From NCBI RefSeq assembly GCF_002161085.1, contig NZ_NFLU01000005.1, positions 124,001 through 188,000 of the forward strand: DNA of 64,000 nt. Reading direction: 5' to 3'. The translations under genes and the position numbers were made by a program. This DNA is from Flavonifractor sp. An112 (GTDB taxonomy: Bacteria > Bacillota > Clostridia > Oscillospirales > Oscillospiraceae). Position 1 is the stretch's first letter. The number at the start of each line of letters is the position of its first letter. Under the pieces are notes generated by a model. That model made no database searches, had not been told where the DNA came from, and worked only from the letters and a program-made list of their open reading frames with translations. This document shows positions 43,928-52,771 of the stretch, piece after piece.

Positions 43928-43941
43928 CAAGGAGCGGCTCA

Positions 43942-45150
43942 ATGAAACGACGCAATACCATAACCGCCTGCCTGTTCCTGCTGCTGATGGCGGGAGGCTT
44001 CGTGCTGCTGCTCACCTCCTTTTTGGGGCGGGAGGGCAGCTTTGAGGCCCTGCTCAAAACCTTTGCCAAGGACAAGGATGTGACTACCTTCCTGGCCCAG
44101 GCGGAGACCGCCGTCAATCAGGATCTGGACCGGGACCATCTGTTCATCCAGCTTTACGGCGGCATCCAGCGCATCACCGGCCGCAGGATGGTGGAGGATG
44201 CGGTGGATGAAAACACAGTGGTCAAGCTGTCCACCGGGGCGCTGAACTTCGTCAAGCCGGACAGCACCGCCCAGCCTGCGGAAAGCGTGGAGGCCAACGC
44301 CGCCGCTACGGCTGATCTGGCCCAGGCGCTGGAGGAGCAGGGTATTCCCTATCTCTTCGTGATGGCGCCCCAGAAGATCCAGCGGGGGCAGGACCTGCTG
44401 CCTGTAGGCATGGCGGAGAACGGAAACTCCACTGCCGATGCCTTCCTGGAGGAACTGGATCAGTCGGGCACCAGCTATTTCGATCTGCGGCCCTTCTTTG
44501 AGAGCAATGGTATCTATTCCGGCTGGTTCTTCAATACCGACCACCACTGGAAGCCGGAGGCCGCCTTCTTTGCCTGGCAGAACCTGGCCCAGCTGCTGGA
44601 CCACAACTATGGGTTCGTCACCCCATCCTATCTTACCGATCCCGCCAACTGGTCCACCGCGGTGCTGGAGGACTTTTTCCTGGGCAGCCAGGGCAAACGG
44701 GTGGGGTCCCTCTACGCCGGGGTGGACGATTTCACCATCTATACCCCCAAATTTGAGACCAATCTTACCTATGCCAGCACCGACGGCGGCTTTGAGCGCA
44801 CCGGCCCCTTCAACCAGTCGGTGTGCTTCCCCGAGCGGGTGGAGCAGATGGACTGGTTCAACGGCAACCCCTACACCTACTACTCCGGCGGCGACTACGG
44901 TATGGCCACCATGACCAACCACAACAACCCCAACGGACCCAGGATCGTGCTGCTGCGGGAGTCCTTCTCCTGCGCGCTGGCCCCCTTCCTGGCCCTGTCC
45001 TGTTCGGAGCTGACCACCATTGACCTGCGCTATTTCCAGGGGGATCTGATGGAGACCCTTGAGGCGCTGGAGCCCGATCTGGTGATGACCATGTATGCCG
45101 CCAGCTCTACCGGCCTGGAGAATATGTTTGCTTTTGAAGGAACGGAGTGA
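43942..45150 (+). CDS. AlgX/AlgJ/DHHW-like SGNH acetyltransferase partner
   Basis: 402 residues. One N-terminal anchor (TITACLFLLLMAGGFVLLLTSF) is followed by an exported SGNH-like domain: an NxD-type loop in ALNFVKP, and the paired His motif FNTDHHWKPEAAF near residue 200. RIVLLRESFSCALAPFLA provides the nucleophile-region serine near 336. Such proteins receive acetyl groups from an MBOAT partner and place them on surface polysaccharide. The gene ends in a GTGA overlap with the MFS gene. Confidence 0.85.
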   Translation: MKRRNTITACLFLLLMAGGFVLLLTSFLGREGSFEALLKTFAKDKDVTTFLAQAETAVNQDLDRDHLFIQLYGGIQRITGRRMVEDAVDENTVVKLSTGALNFVKPDSTAQPAESVEANAAATADLAQALEEQGIPYLFVMAPQKIQRGQDLLPVGMAENGNSTADAFLEELDQSGTSYFDLRPFFESNGIYSGWFFNTDHHWKPEAAFFAWQNLAQLLDHNYGFVTPSYLTDPANWSTAVLEDFFLGSQGKRVGSLYAGVDDFTIYTPKFETNLTYASTDGGFERTGPFNQSVCFPERVEQMDWFNGNPYTYYSGGDYGMATMTNHNNPNGPRIVLLRESFSCALAPFLALSCSELTTIDLRYFQGDLMETLEALEPDLVMTMYAASSTGLENMFAFEGTE

Positions 45151-46373
45151 ACCAAGTGGAACTGAGTGAGCGCAGGCCCTCCCTGCGGCGGCTGGACTAT
45201 CACTATATTGCCATGCAGGCGGGCTTCTGGGCTATGTTTGCCGCCATTGTGGCCTACCAGACCGCTCTGCTGCTGGAGCGGGGCTTCTCCAACAGCGAGG
45301 CGGGATTGATGACGGCGGTGCGCTGTCTGGCGGGCATCGTGTTTCAGCCCCTGCTGGGAGGCTTTGCCGACCGGCATCCCCGCATTCCCCTGAAGTATAT
45401 CGTGGGCCTGTCCCTGCTCATCTCGGTGGCGGCGGGGGCCTGGTACTGGCTGTCCCCCGGCATGGGCCTGTGGGAGACCACCCTGGTGTGGGTGGTCATC
45501 GGCGGCCTGGAGGTGTCCTCCTATCCCCTAATGGACGCCATGGCGGTGCAGTTTATCAATGAAGGTATGCCCATCCGCTACAGCCTGGGCCGGGGCATTG
45601 GCTCCCTGGCCTACGCGGTGGTGTGCGTGGTGCTGGGCTTCCAGGCGGGCCGGCTGGGCATGGAGAGCACCCTGCTCACCCACCTGGCCCTGGTGGTGCT
45701 GGAGATCCTGCTGGTGGTCACCTACCCGGCTTACCGGGGCAAGGGTGGACAGGCCGGGGAGGAGGGCCCCAAGCCCCAGTCCGCTCTGTCCCTGCTGCGG
45801 AGCAATCCCTGCTTTACCCTGATGCTGGTGGGGGTGTTCCTGGGCCTTACCGGCATCATGCCTCTGTCCAACTTCCTGGTGAACATCGTCAACAGCCGGG
45901 GGGGTACCGACTCCGACCTGGGTATCGCCCTCTTCCTCATGGGGGCCTCCGAGCTGCCCACCGCCTTCTTCTTCCAGAAGCTGCTGCGGCGGCTGGGCAG
46001 CGGAAAGCTGTTGCTGATGAGCATGGTGTTCGGCACTCTGAAGGGCGTGCTGCTGCTGTGTACCTTCAACTGCCTGGGGGTGCTGGCGGTCCAGCCCATC
46101 CAGGTGTTGGGCTACGGCCTGTTTACCCCGGCTTCGGTGTACTTTGTCAACGAGTCGGTGCCCGCCGCCGACCGGGTGCGGGGCCAGACCGTGATGATGG
46201 TGGCCTCCAACGGCCTGGGCGGCATGATGGGCGGTGTGCTGGCCGGCTGGACTCTGGATCTGGGGGGCGTCAATCTGATGCTGGCGGCCTGCATTGCCTC
46301 GGGCTGCCTGGGTGTGCTCTTCTGTCTGGCGGCCCTGCGGCTGTCTCGCGGAAAGAGAAACCAGTTAGTATAG
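45147..46373 (+). CDS. MFS transporter
   Basis: 408 residues with 12 membrane segments. It has the major-facilitator A-motif variant GGFADRHPRIPLKY between helices 2 and 3, and a central charged loop (RGKGGQAGEEGPKPQ) between the two six-helix halves. It is closest in look to the nucleoside-H+ symporter / phenylpropionate-permease-like group. The substrate is unknown. GTG 45147 overlaps the previous stop; another GTG at 45156 is possible. It is the last gene of the six-gene operon and is followed by a terminator. Confidence 0.85.
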   Translation: MNQVELSERRPSLRRLDYHYIAMQAGFWAMFAAIVAYQTALLLERGFSNSEAGLMTAVRCLAGIVFQPLLGGFADRHPRIPLKYIVGLSLLISVAAGAWYWLSPGMGLWETTLVWVVIGGLEVSSYPLMDAMAVQFINEGMPIRYSLGRGIGSLAYAVVCVVLGFQAGRLGMESTLLTHLALVVLEILLVVTYPAYRGKGGQAGEEGPKPQSALSLLRSNPCFTLMLVGVFLGLTGIMPLSNFLVNIVNSRGGTDSDLGIALFLMGASELPTAFFFQKLLRRLGSGKLLLMSMVFGTLKGVLLLCTFNCLGVLAVQPIQVLGYGLFTPASVYFVNESVPAADRVRGQTVMMVASNGLGGMMGGVLAGWTLDLGGVNLMLAACIASGCLGVLFCLAALRLSRGKRNQLV

Positions 46374-46421
46374 CTTTAGGTGCCGCTAAAATGGTAAGCA
46401 AACACAAAATAGTGGAAAAAA

Positions 46422-46455
46422 AGGCTGTTCCTGAGTGAAGGGACAGTCTTTTTTT
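46422..46455 (+). terminator. Terminator after the MFS gene
   Basis: AGGCTGTTCC and GGGACAGTCT pair (46422-46431 with 46440-46449, one G-U), followed by a run of seven T. Confidence 0.82.
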
Positions 46456-46607
46456 ATGCTTAGCGCGTATCAACTGTAAATATTTCTGATAAAAACCTCC
46501 GAAAGTTGGTTAAAATGAAAATTACCTCTATGCAAAACGGAAAGATTGGTGTATGATAGTCCCGGATTTTTTTTAGAGTCATATTTGCATACCTATGGAG
46601 GTAGGAA

Positions 46608-48041
46608 ATGAGAAAGACAAAAATCATCTGCACCCTGGGTCCCGCTGTGGACAATGAGGAGACCATCCGTCAGCTGATTCTGGCTGGTATGGACGCCGCC
46701 CGCTTCAACTTCTCTCACGGCAGCCACGCCGAGCAGCTGGCCCGGCTGACCATGTTGAAGTCCGTCCGGGACACCTTGGGCCGCCCCGTGGCCACCATTC
46801 TGGATACCAAGGGCCCTGAGATCCGTATCAAGTCCTTTGTGAACGGCCCCGTGACCCTGGAGAAGGATCAGGAGTTTGTCCTGAGCACCGATGAGGTGGA
46901 GGGCAACGAGAAGCAGGTGTCCGTGACTTATCTGAATCTGCATGAAGAAGTGGGCCCCGGCTGCCGCATCCTGGTGGATGACGGTCTGATCGAGCTGCTG
47001 GTGGAGAAGGTGGACGGCCACAACATCCACTGCACCGTGGAGAACGGCGGCCCCCTGTCCAATAACAAGTCCATCAACATCCCCGATGTGAGCATCATGC
47101 TCCCCTCCCTCACCGAGAAGGACAAGGATGACCTGAAGTTTGCTGCCGAGAACGACTTCGACTTCATTGCCGCTTCCTTCGTTCGGAAGGCCAGCGACGT
47201 GGAGGATATCCGCGCCGAGCTGAACAAGCATGAGGGCGGCGAGAACATCCGCATCATTGCCAAGATTGAGAACCGGGAAGGCGTGGACAACCTGGAGTCC
47301 ATCCTCGAGGCCGCTGACGGCGTCATGGTGGCCCGCGGCGACCTGGGCGTGGAGATCCCCGCCCATGAGGTGCCCATCCTCCAGAAGAAGATGATCAAGG
47401 CCACCATCCGGCAGGGCAAGCCCGTTATCACCGCCACCCAGATGCTGGACTCCATGATCCGCAATCCCCGTCCCACCCGTGCCGAGGTGTCCGACGTGGC
47501 CAACGCCGTGTTTGACGGCACTTCCTGCGTGATGCTGTCCGGCGAGACCGCCTCCGGCAAGTACCCCGTGGAGGCTCTTCAGACCATGGTGGACGTGGTC
47601 ACCTCCGCCGAGAACTCCATCCGCTACTGGAACCGTTTCCGTGAGCGCAACCTGCTGCCTGAGATCGGCGGCATCAACGACGCCATCACCCACTCCTGCT
47701 GCCTGACCGCCATGGACCTGAACGCCACCGCTATCCTGGCGGCCACCAAGTCCGGCTACACCGCCAAGGTGATCTCCCGTTTCCGTCCCGCCTGCCCCAT
47801 CGTGGCTCTGTGCCAGAACGAGTCTACCCGCCGTCAGCTGGCCATCTCCTGGGGCGTGAAGCCCCTGCTGTCCGGCGAGGTGGATTCCACCGACCGGATG
47901 TTCTCCATGGCCGTGGACGTGGCCCGCAAGGAGGGCATCGTGAAGCCCGGTGAGACCGTGGTTATCACCGCCGGCGTGCCTCTGGGCAAGTCCGGTACCA
48001 CCAACCTCATCAAGGCTGAAGTGGTGGCCGAGCCTGTGTAA
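46608..48041 (+). CDS. pyk: Pyruvate kinase
   Basis: 477 residues. It starts RKTKIICTLGPAVDNEETI, has the active-site MDAARFNFSHG, LDTKGPEIR, and the metal/phosphate motif IIAKIENREGVDNL, with MVARGDLGVEIP and MLSGETASGKYPVEA. It ends with an allosteric C domain of normal size, without the extra PEP-utiliser domain found in some Firmicute enzymes. It makes ATP and pyruvate from PEP, matching the upper-glycolytic genes at 7.7-14.4 kb but not linked to them. GGAGGT precedes the ATG. It is monocistronic. Confidence 0.97.
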   Translation: MRKTKIICTLGPAVDNEETIRQLILAGMDAARFNFSHGSHAEQLARLTMLKSVRDTLGRPVATILDTKGPEIRIKSFVNGPVTLEKDQEFVLSTDEVEGNEKQVSVTYLNLHEEVGPGCRILVDDGLIELLVEKVDGHNIHCTVENGGPLSNNKSINIPDVSIMLPSLTEKDKDDLKFAAENDFDFIAASFVRKASDVEDIRAELNKHEGGENIRIIAKIENREGVDNLESILEAADGVMVARGDLGVEIPAHEVPILQKKMIKATIRQGKPVITATQMLDSMIRNPRPTRAEVSDVANAVFDGTSCVMLSGETASGKYPVEALQTMVDVVTSAENSIRYWNRFRERNLLPEIGGINDAITHSCCLTAMDLNATAILAATKSGYTAKVISRFRPACPIVALCQNESTRRQLAISWGVKPLLSGEVDSTDRMFSMAVDVARKEGIVKPGETVVITAGVPLGKSGTTNLIKAEVVAEPV

Positions 48042-48070
48042 CAGGCTTCTGAGCCCGCTTGACCGAAATA

Positions 48071-48108
48071 AAAAAGGACCCGCTGCAACAGCAGCGGGTC
48101 CTTTTTTA
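48071..48108. terminator. Bidirectional terminator after pyk
   Basis: A 16-bp stem, AAAAAGGACCCGCTGC with AACA loop and its complement (48071-48106), has A and T runs for both directions between convergent genes. Confidence 0.88.
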
Positions 48109-48115
48109 TATCAGC

Positions 48116-49582
48116 TCAGCCGCCCATGTAGGAGAAGTGCATATAGTCGTGGTAGCCGGTGGCGTCGTCGCTGTCGGCGGCCCAGGCGTCGCCGCCCCAG
48201 CTCCAGCCGTGGGCCTCAAAGATACGGACCACCGAGCTGTCCGGAGCGATGGAGTAGGGGTTGGTCCCCGGCTCCCAGCAGCTGCCCACCAGCACCTGAC
48301 CGTCCCGGATCTGGTAGTTCTCATTGGCGTTCAGGTCAATGGCGGTGCCGCAGTTGTGCTCGCCGGTGGTACCCTCCACATAGCGGAAGCTGCTGGTGCC
48401 ATTGATGGGGAACTGCTCCGGGTCATTGTAGATCTCGGTAAAGATGGCCTTTACATCGTCGGCAATGGCGGCGTGGACCTGGAGGGTGGTGGTAGAGGCC
48501 TTTTTCACCCCGTTGGACAGCGTCCAGATGGGTACCGTAATGGTGGTCATAGCGGCCTGGGCCTCCGCCTGGCTGTCAAAGCGGCGCTTTTCCGTAGAGC
48601 CGAAGAGCAGGTTGTGCTTGGCTTCGTTCTCGCCCTGCATGGACAGCCAGAAGGGCTGGGTCCAGTAGTCGTCCGCGCTGGCCAGCCCCTGGTCCACCTT
48701 GTCCCAGAAGTCGGCTTCCTCCCGCTCGGCCTGGGTCATGGGCCGGTACTGGGCACAGTAGCTGGCGCAGGCGGAGGTCACAGTGCCGCCCCCCTGAAAT
48801 CCATCAAAGACATAGTATTGGGGGGCGTCCTCCAGCAGGCCGTATAGGTAGGCCCCGACCTCGGTTACATACTCCTGGCGGAACAGCTCCTGACCGCTCT
48901 CGCTGTCCACTCCGTACAGCGTGATGGTGACGGTCTCGCCGGTCCGGGCCCGGTCCACCACATTTAGGGTGCGCATCAGTAGCACCGTGCCGTCGCACCG
49001 TTGGATGGGATCGGTCCGGCCAAAGGAGCCGTCGGGCTTGCCGGAGGATACCTGAGTGTCAGCCAGAGCGGATACCGCCGCCTGATGGACCTCATCCATC
49101 TGGTCAAAGTCGGTGAAGAGGGCCTCATTTTCCGGATGGGCGTATTTCTCCTGGATCTCCTCCGGCATGGCGCGGTAGAGCAACACCGCCGCGTCCTCCC
49201 GGGTAATGCTCTCCCCCAGTTGCTCGGGGCTGACAGACAGGGCATCCTCCTCCCGCAGGATGCCGGCGGATGCTGCCGCCAAATAGCCCGCCTCATCCCA
49301 GGCCGCTCCCTGGTCCAGGGCGCTCTGGTAGTCGTCGGGGGCGAAGGTCCGGGTGACCAGAGCCAGGAACTGGCCCCAGCTCATGGTGAGGGCAGGGGCC
49401 AGCTGGTTGTTTCCCACCCCCTGAAGGATGCCCAGCTCCACCGCTCGGGTCATCTCCTCGTAGGCCCAGTGGTCCTGACCCAGATCGGCGTACTCCGCCG
49501 CCTGGGCGGGCAGGACGGACAGGGACATGACCCCGGACAGAGCCAGGGCGCTTACTTTCACACACCAGTTGCGTACCATCAT
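48116..49582 (-). CDS. SLH-like surface protein with C-terminal M15 peptidase domain
   Basis: 488 residues. The signal peptide ends at AQA (about 28). Two or three S-layer-homology-like repeats fill about 30-215 (YADLGQDHWAYEEMTRAVELGILQGVG, YLAAASAGILRE, ITREDAAVLLYRAM). The C-terminal 130 residues are an M15 (VanY/D,D-carboxypeptidase-like) domain with zinc-site pattern EHNCGTAIDLN, WSWGGDAW and DYMHF. It would trim peptidoglycan peptides at the cell surface. ATG 49582 is preceded by GAAAGGAAG; the second in-frame ATG at 49579 is equally possible. Confidence 0.83.
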   Translation of the reverse strand: MMVRNWCVKVSALALSGVMSLSVLPAQAAEYADLGQDHWAYEEMTRAVELGILQGVGNNQLAPALTMSWGQFLALVTRTFAPDDYQSALDQGAAWDEAGYLAAASAGILREEDALSVSPEQLGESITREDAAVLLYRAMPEEIQEKYAHPENEALFTDFDQMDEVHQAAVSALADTQVSSGKPDGSFGRTDPIQRCDGTVLLMRTLNVVDRARTGETVTITLYGVDSESGQELFRQEYVTEVGAYLYGLLEDAPQYYVFDGFQGGGTVTSACASYCAQYRPMTQAEREEADFWDKVDQGLASADDYWTQPFWLSMQGENEAKHNLLFGSTEKRRFDSQAEAQAAMTTITVPIWTLSNGVKKASTTTLQVHAAIADDVKAIFTEIYNDPEQFPINGTSSFRYVEGTTGEHNCGTAIDLNANENYQIRDGQVLVGSCWEPGTNPYSIAPDSSVVRIFEAHGWSWGGDAWAADSDDATGYHDYMHFSYMGG

Positions 49583-49768
49583 AATCAGACTTCCTTTCTC
49601 TCTTTTGATCCATAGAACGGATGGTGGCTTTCTCTTGTTAGTGATGCCGGGGAAAGGGACGGTTTTATCTTCAGCAAAATTTTTTGAAAAATGTCGATGT
49701 CGGTCGAGGACTTAGCAAACCATATCCTACCGTATTTTGGTGCAAAATACAATGGTGCCAAAAAGGAC

Positions 49769-49797
49769 TTTACAAAAACTAAAATGTGCAGTATAAT
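49769..49797 (+). promoter_or_regulatory. Sigma-A promoter of the hyd maturation operon
   Basis: TTTACA at 49769-49774 and TATAAT at 49792-49797 are separated by 17 bp. The predicted start near 49804 leaves a 124-base leader before the first ATG at 49928, long enough for a regulatory RNA. Confidence 0.82.
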
Positions 49798-49810
49798 TTA
49801 ACAACCGACA

Positions 49811-49910
49811 CTGACGCGAAAGGGGTAACAGCCTGACGGGAAAGGGTCGCCGGACAGAACGAACGTATGCTGTGGCGCACCCTTTTTGGGTGCGCCATTT
49901 GTCATTTTTT
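49811..49910 (+). promoter_or_regulatory. Candidate leader attenuator of the hyd maturation operon
   Basis: The leader contains a tandem direct repeat, CTGACGCGAAAGGGG (49811-49825) and CTGACGGGAAAGGGT (49833-49847). A 10-bp hairpin follows, TGGCGCACCC-N5-GGGTGCGCCA (49873-49897), then TTTGTCATTTTTT. The hairpin plus T-tract sits before the first gene, so it can stop transcription early. The layout suggests an attenuator whose upstream part senses something. It did not match a riboswitch class I could recognise. Confidence 0.55.
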
Positions 49911-49927
49911 GCAAGGAGGAAATTGCT

Positions 49928-50185
49928 ATGGAAGAGACCCGCGTGGCCCTGCTGGGCGTGGTGGTGGAGAACCCAGACTCCGTGGAGGAGCTCAACGCCC
50001 TGCTCCACGAATACAAGGACTATATCATCGGCCGGATGGGCATCCCCTACCGGGAACGGAAGGTGAACATCATCTCCATCGTGCTGGACGCCCCCGCCGA
50101 TGCCATCAGCGCCCTGTCCGGCAAGGCCGGTATGCTGCCCGGAGTGAGCTGCAAGGCGGTGTACTCCAAGCTGCCCAATGAATGA
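49928..50185 (+). CDS. TM1266-type iron-only hydrogenase system regulator (ACT-like)
   Basis: 85 residues. It begins EETRVALLGVVVENPDSVEELNALLHEYKDYIIGRMGIPY and has VNIISIVLDAPADAISALSGKAGMLPGVSCKAVYS, matching the small ACT-domain-like family found beside [FeFe]-hydrogenase maturation genes. The role is presumed regulatory, by association. AGGAGG lies eight bases upstream of ATG 49928. It overlaps hydE by eight bases, which confirms one operon with hydE, hydG and hydF. Confidence 0.87.
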   Translation: MEETRVALLGVVVENPDSVEELNALLHEYKDYIIGRMGIPYRERKVNIISIVLDAPADAISALSGKAGMLPGVSCKAVYSKLPNE

Positions 50186-51215
50186 GCTGCTGGACAAGCT
50201 GTGCCGTCAGCGGCGGCTGGACCGGGACGAGTGGCGAACCCTGCTGGCCGGTCGGCACAGCCTGGATCAGCAGGACCTCTTTGCCCGGGGACTGGAGGAG
50301 CGCCGCCGGTGGTACGGGGATCAGATCTACGTCCGGGGGTTAATTGAGTGTAGTAATATCTGCAAAAATAACTGTCTGTATTGTGGTATCCGGCGGGATA
50401 ACCGCCATGCAACCCGTTACCGGCTGGACCGGGACACCATTCTGGCCTGCTGCGAAAAGGGCTACGGCTGGGGCTTTCGCACCTTCGTGCTCCAGGGAGG
50501 CGAGGACCCGGGGCTCACCCCGGACTGGGTGGCGGAGACGGTGGCGGCCATCAAGGCACGCTTTCCGGACTGCGCCGTGACCCTCTCCCTGGGGGAGTTC
50601 GAGCGGGAAGTGTACCAGCTGTGGTTTGACGCCGGAGCCGACCGCTACCTCCTCCGCCACGAGACCGCCGACCCCGTCCACTATGGAAAACTCCACCCGC
50701 CGGAGCTGACCCTGGAGCACCGGCTGAACTGCCTGCGTACCCTGAAGGACATCGGCTACCAGGTGGGGGCCGGGTTCATGGTGGGCTCTCCGGGCCAAAC
50801 GGTGGACACTCTGGCGGAAGATTTCTGCTTCCTCCAGGACTTCCAGCCCCACATGGTGGGCCTGGGGCCCTTCATCCCTCAAAAGGACACCCCCTTTGCC
50901 GGGGAGAAGGCGGGCACCCTGGAGGACACCCTGATTTTGCTCTCTCTGGTGCGGCTCACCTTACCCAAGGTGCTGCTGCCCGCCACTACCGCCCTGGGCA
51001 CCATCCATCCCCAGGGCCGGGAGCTGGGCATTCTGGCAGGGGCCAACGTGGTGATGCCCAATCTGTCGCCCCCTGCCGCCCGGGACAAGTACACCCTTTA
51101 TGACAACAAGCTCTGCACGGGCGACGAGGCCGCCGAGCACCTGGCGGGCCTGAAACAGCGCCTGGCCGCCATCGGCTGCACCGTGGCCGTCCACCGTGGA
51201 GACTTTCCTGATTAG
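50178..51215 (+). CDS. hydE: [FeFe]-hydrogenase H-cluster radical SAM maturase HydE
   Basis: 345 residues. The radical SAM CxxxCxxC motif is in ECSNICKNNCLYCGIRRDN near residues 59-71, followed by FVLQGGEDPGLT and SLGEFEREVYQLWFDAGADRYLLRHET, typical of HydE in the BioB-like family. It acts early in building the dithiomethylamine-bridged diiron subcluster, taking a cysteine-derived iron complex made by HydG. There is no separate ribosome site; its start overlaps the upstream gene, so translation is coupled. Confidence 0.94.
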   Translation: MNELLDKLCRQRRLDRDEWRTLLAGRHSLDQQDLFARGLEERRRWYGDQIYVRGLIECSNICKNNCLYCGIRRDNRHATRYRLDRDTILACCEKGYGWGFRTFVLQGGEDPGLTPDWVAETVAAIKARFPDCAVTLSLGEFEREVYQLWFDAGADRYLLRHETADPVHYGKLHPPELTLEHRLNCLRTLKDIGYQVGAGFMVGSPGQTVDTLAEDFCFLQDFQPHMVGLGPFIPQKDTPFAGEKAGTLEDTLILLSLVRLTLPKVLLPATTALGTIHPQGRELGILAGANVVMPNLSPPAARDKYTLYDNKLCTGDEAAEHLAGLKQRLAAIGCTVAVHRGDFPD

Positions 51216-51276
51216 AAAGAGAAAAAACTGACGGGGAAGGGTTTTGCCCTGACCCAAAAGAAAGGAAGTAATCCCC

Positions 51277-52695
51277 ATGTACGATCCCAAATCCAGAAAA
51301 GCAGAGGACTTCATCAACCACCAGGAGATCCTGGACTCCCTGGCCTACGCCGACGCCCATAAGAACGATGTGGCCGTCATCGACGCCATCCTGGAGAAGG
51401 CCAGACTCCGCAAGGGCCTGACCCACCGGGAGGCCTCGGTGCTGCTGGCCTGTGAGCTGGAGGACAAGAACCAGGAGATCTATGAGCTGGCCCGCCAGAT
51501 CAAGAAGGACTTCTATGGCGACCGCATCGTCATGTTCGCCCCCCTGTACCTGTCCAACTACTGCGTCAACGGCTGCCTCTACTGCCCCTACCACGCCAAG
51601 AATAAGCACATCCCCCGCAAGAAGCTGACCCAGGAGGAGATCAAGGCCGAGGTTATCGCTCTCCAGGACATGGGCCACAAGCGGCTGGCGCTGGAGGCGG
51701 GCGAGGACCCGGTGAACAATCCTCTGGAGTACATTCTGGAGTCCATCAAGACCATCTACTCCATCAAGCACAAGAACGGCGCCATCCGCCGGGTGAACGT
51801 GAACATCGCCGCCACCACGGTGGAGGACTACCGCAAGCTGAAGGAGGCCGGGATCGGCACCTATATCCTGTTCCAGGAGACCTACCACAAGGAGAGCTAT
51901 GAGAAGCTCCACCCCACCGGACCCAAGAGCAACTATGCCTATCACACCGAGGCCCACGACCGGGCCATGGAGGGCGGCATCGACGACGTGGGCCTGGGCG
52001 TGCTCTTCGGTCTGGAGCTCTACCGCTACGAGTTTGCCGGCCTGCTGATGCACGCCGAGCATCTGGAGGCGGTGTTCGGGGTAGGCCCCCACACCATCAG
52101 CGTGCCCCGTGTGTGCCCCGCCGACGACATCGACCCCGGCGCCTTTGACAACGGCATCTCCGACGAGATCTTTGAGAAGATCGTGGCCTGCATCCGGGTG
52201 GCAGTGCCCTATACCGGCATGATCATCTCCACCCGTGAGTCCCAGAAGGTGCGCCAGCGGGTGCTGGAGCTGGGCATCTCCCAGATCTCCGGCGGTTCCC
52301 GCACCAGCGTGGGCGGCTATGTGGAGAAGGAGCCGGAGGAGGAGTCCTCCGCCCAGTTCGACGTGTCCGACACCCGTACCCTGGACGAGGTGGTGCGCTG
52401 GCTGATGGAGCTGGGCTATGTGCCCTCCTTCTGTACCGCCTGCTACCGGGAGGGGAGAACCGGCGACCGGTTCATGTCTCTGTGCAAGGCGGGCCAGATC
52501 CAGAACTGCTGCCTGCCCAACGCCCTCATGACCTTGAAGGAGTACCTGATGGACTATGCCGCTCCCGAGACCAAGGCTGTGGGCGAAAAGGTTATCGCCC
52601 AGCAGCAGGCCTACATCACCAACCCCAAGGTGAAGGAGATCGTGGCTGAACGGCTGGTGAAGATCGCCCAGGGCGAGCGGGATTTCCGGTTCTGA
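51277..52695 (+). CDS. hydG: [FeFe]-hydrogenase H-cluster radical SAM maturase HydG
   Basis: 472 residues. The radical SAM motif is NYCVNGCLYCPYHAKN near 87-100. LALEAGEDPVNNPLEYI follows, and the C-terminal second cluster site is CTACYREGRTGDRFMSLCK (about 386-405), which distinguishes HydG from ThiH. It splits tyrosine to give the CO and CN ligands of the H-cluster. AAAGGAAG precedes the ATG, 61 bases after hydE. Confidence 0.95.
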   Translation: MYDPKSRKAEDFINHQEILDSLAYADAHKNDVAVIDAILEKARLRKGLTHREASVLLACELEDKNQEIYELARQIKKDFYGDRIVMFAPLYLSNYCVNGCLYCPYHAKNKHIPRKKLTQEEIKAEVIALQDMGHKRLALEAGEDPVNNPLEYILESIKTIYSIKHKNGAIRRVNVNIAATTVEDYRKLKEAGIGTYILFQETYHKESYEKLHPTGPKSNYAYHTEAHDRAMEGGIDDVGLGVLFGLELYRYEFAGLLMHAEHLEAVFGVGPHTISVPRVCPADDIDPGAFDNGISDEIFEKIVACIRVAVPYTGMIISTRESQKVRQRVLELGISQISGGSRTSVGGYVEKEPEEESSAQFDVSDTRTLDEVVRWLMELGYVPSFCTACYREGRTGDRFMSLCKAGQIQNCCLPNALMTLKEYLMDYAAPETKAVGEKVIAQQQAYITNPKVKEIVAERLVKIAQGERDFRF

Positions 52696-52720
52696 TCCTA
52701 TGACTTGAATGTTCGCAACG

Positions 52721-52740
52721 GGGCGGCCTCCGGGCCGCCC
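52721..52740 (+). other. Stem-loop between hydG and hydF
   Basis: GGGCGGCC (52721-52728), loop TCCG, GGCCGCCC (52733-52740). There is no T-tract, so it probably adjusts hydF expression or mRNA stability rather than ending transcription. Confidence 0.5.
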
Positions 52741-52771
52741 TGTCTGCTATCCGAATAAGGAGGTCTTTCCT

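Larger units (their letters stand above)
49583..49927. other. Intergenic region holding the hydrogenase-maturation promoter and leader
   Basis: This 345-base gap lies between divergent genes. Its left half (49583-49760) is AT-rich and should contain the promoter of the leftward SLH/M15 gene, though no clear boxes were found. Its right half holds the promoter at 49769-49797 and the structured leader at 49811-49910 described separately. Confidence 0.7.

Noticed and set aside
49583-49800. Sigma-54 promoter on the minus strand (TGGCAC near 49755)
   Set aside because: TGGCAC is followed by TTTTGC at the wrong spacing; GG and GC are more than 10 bases apart.
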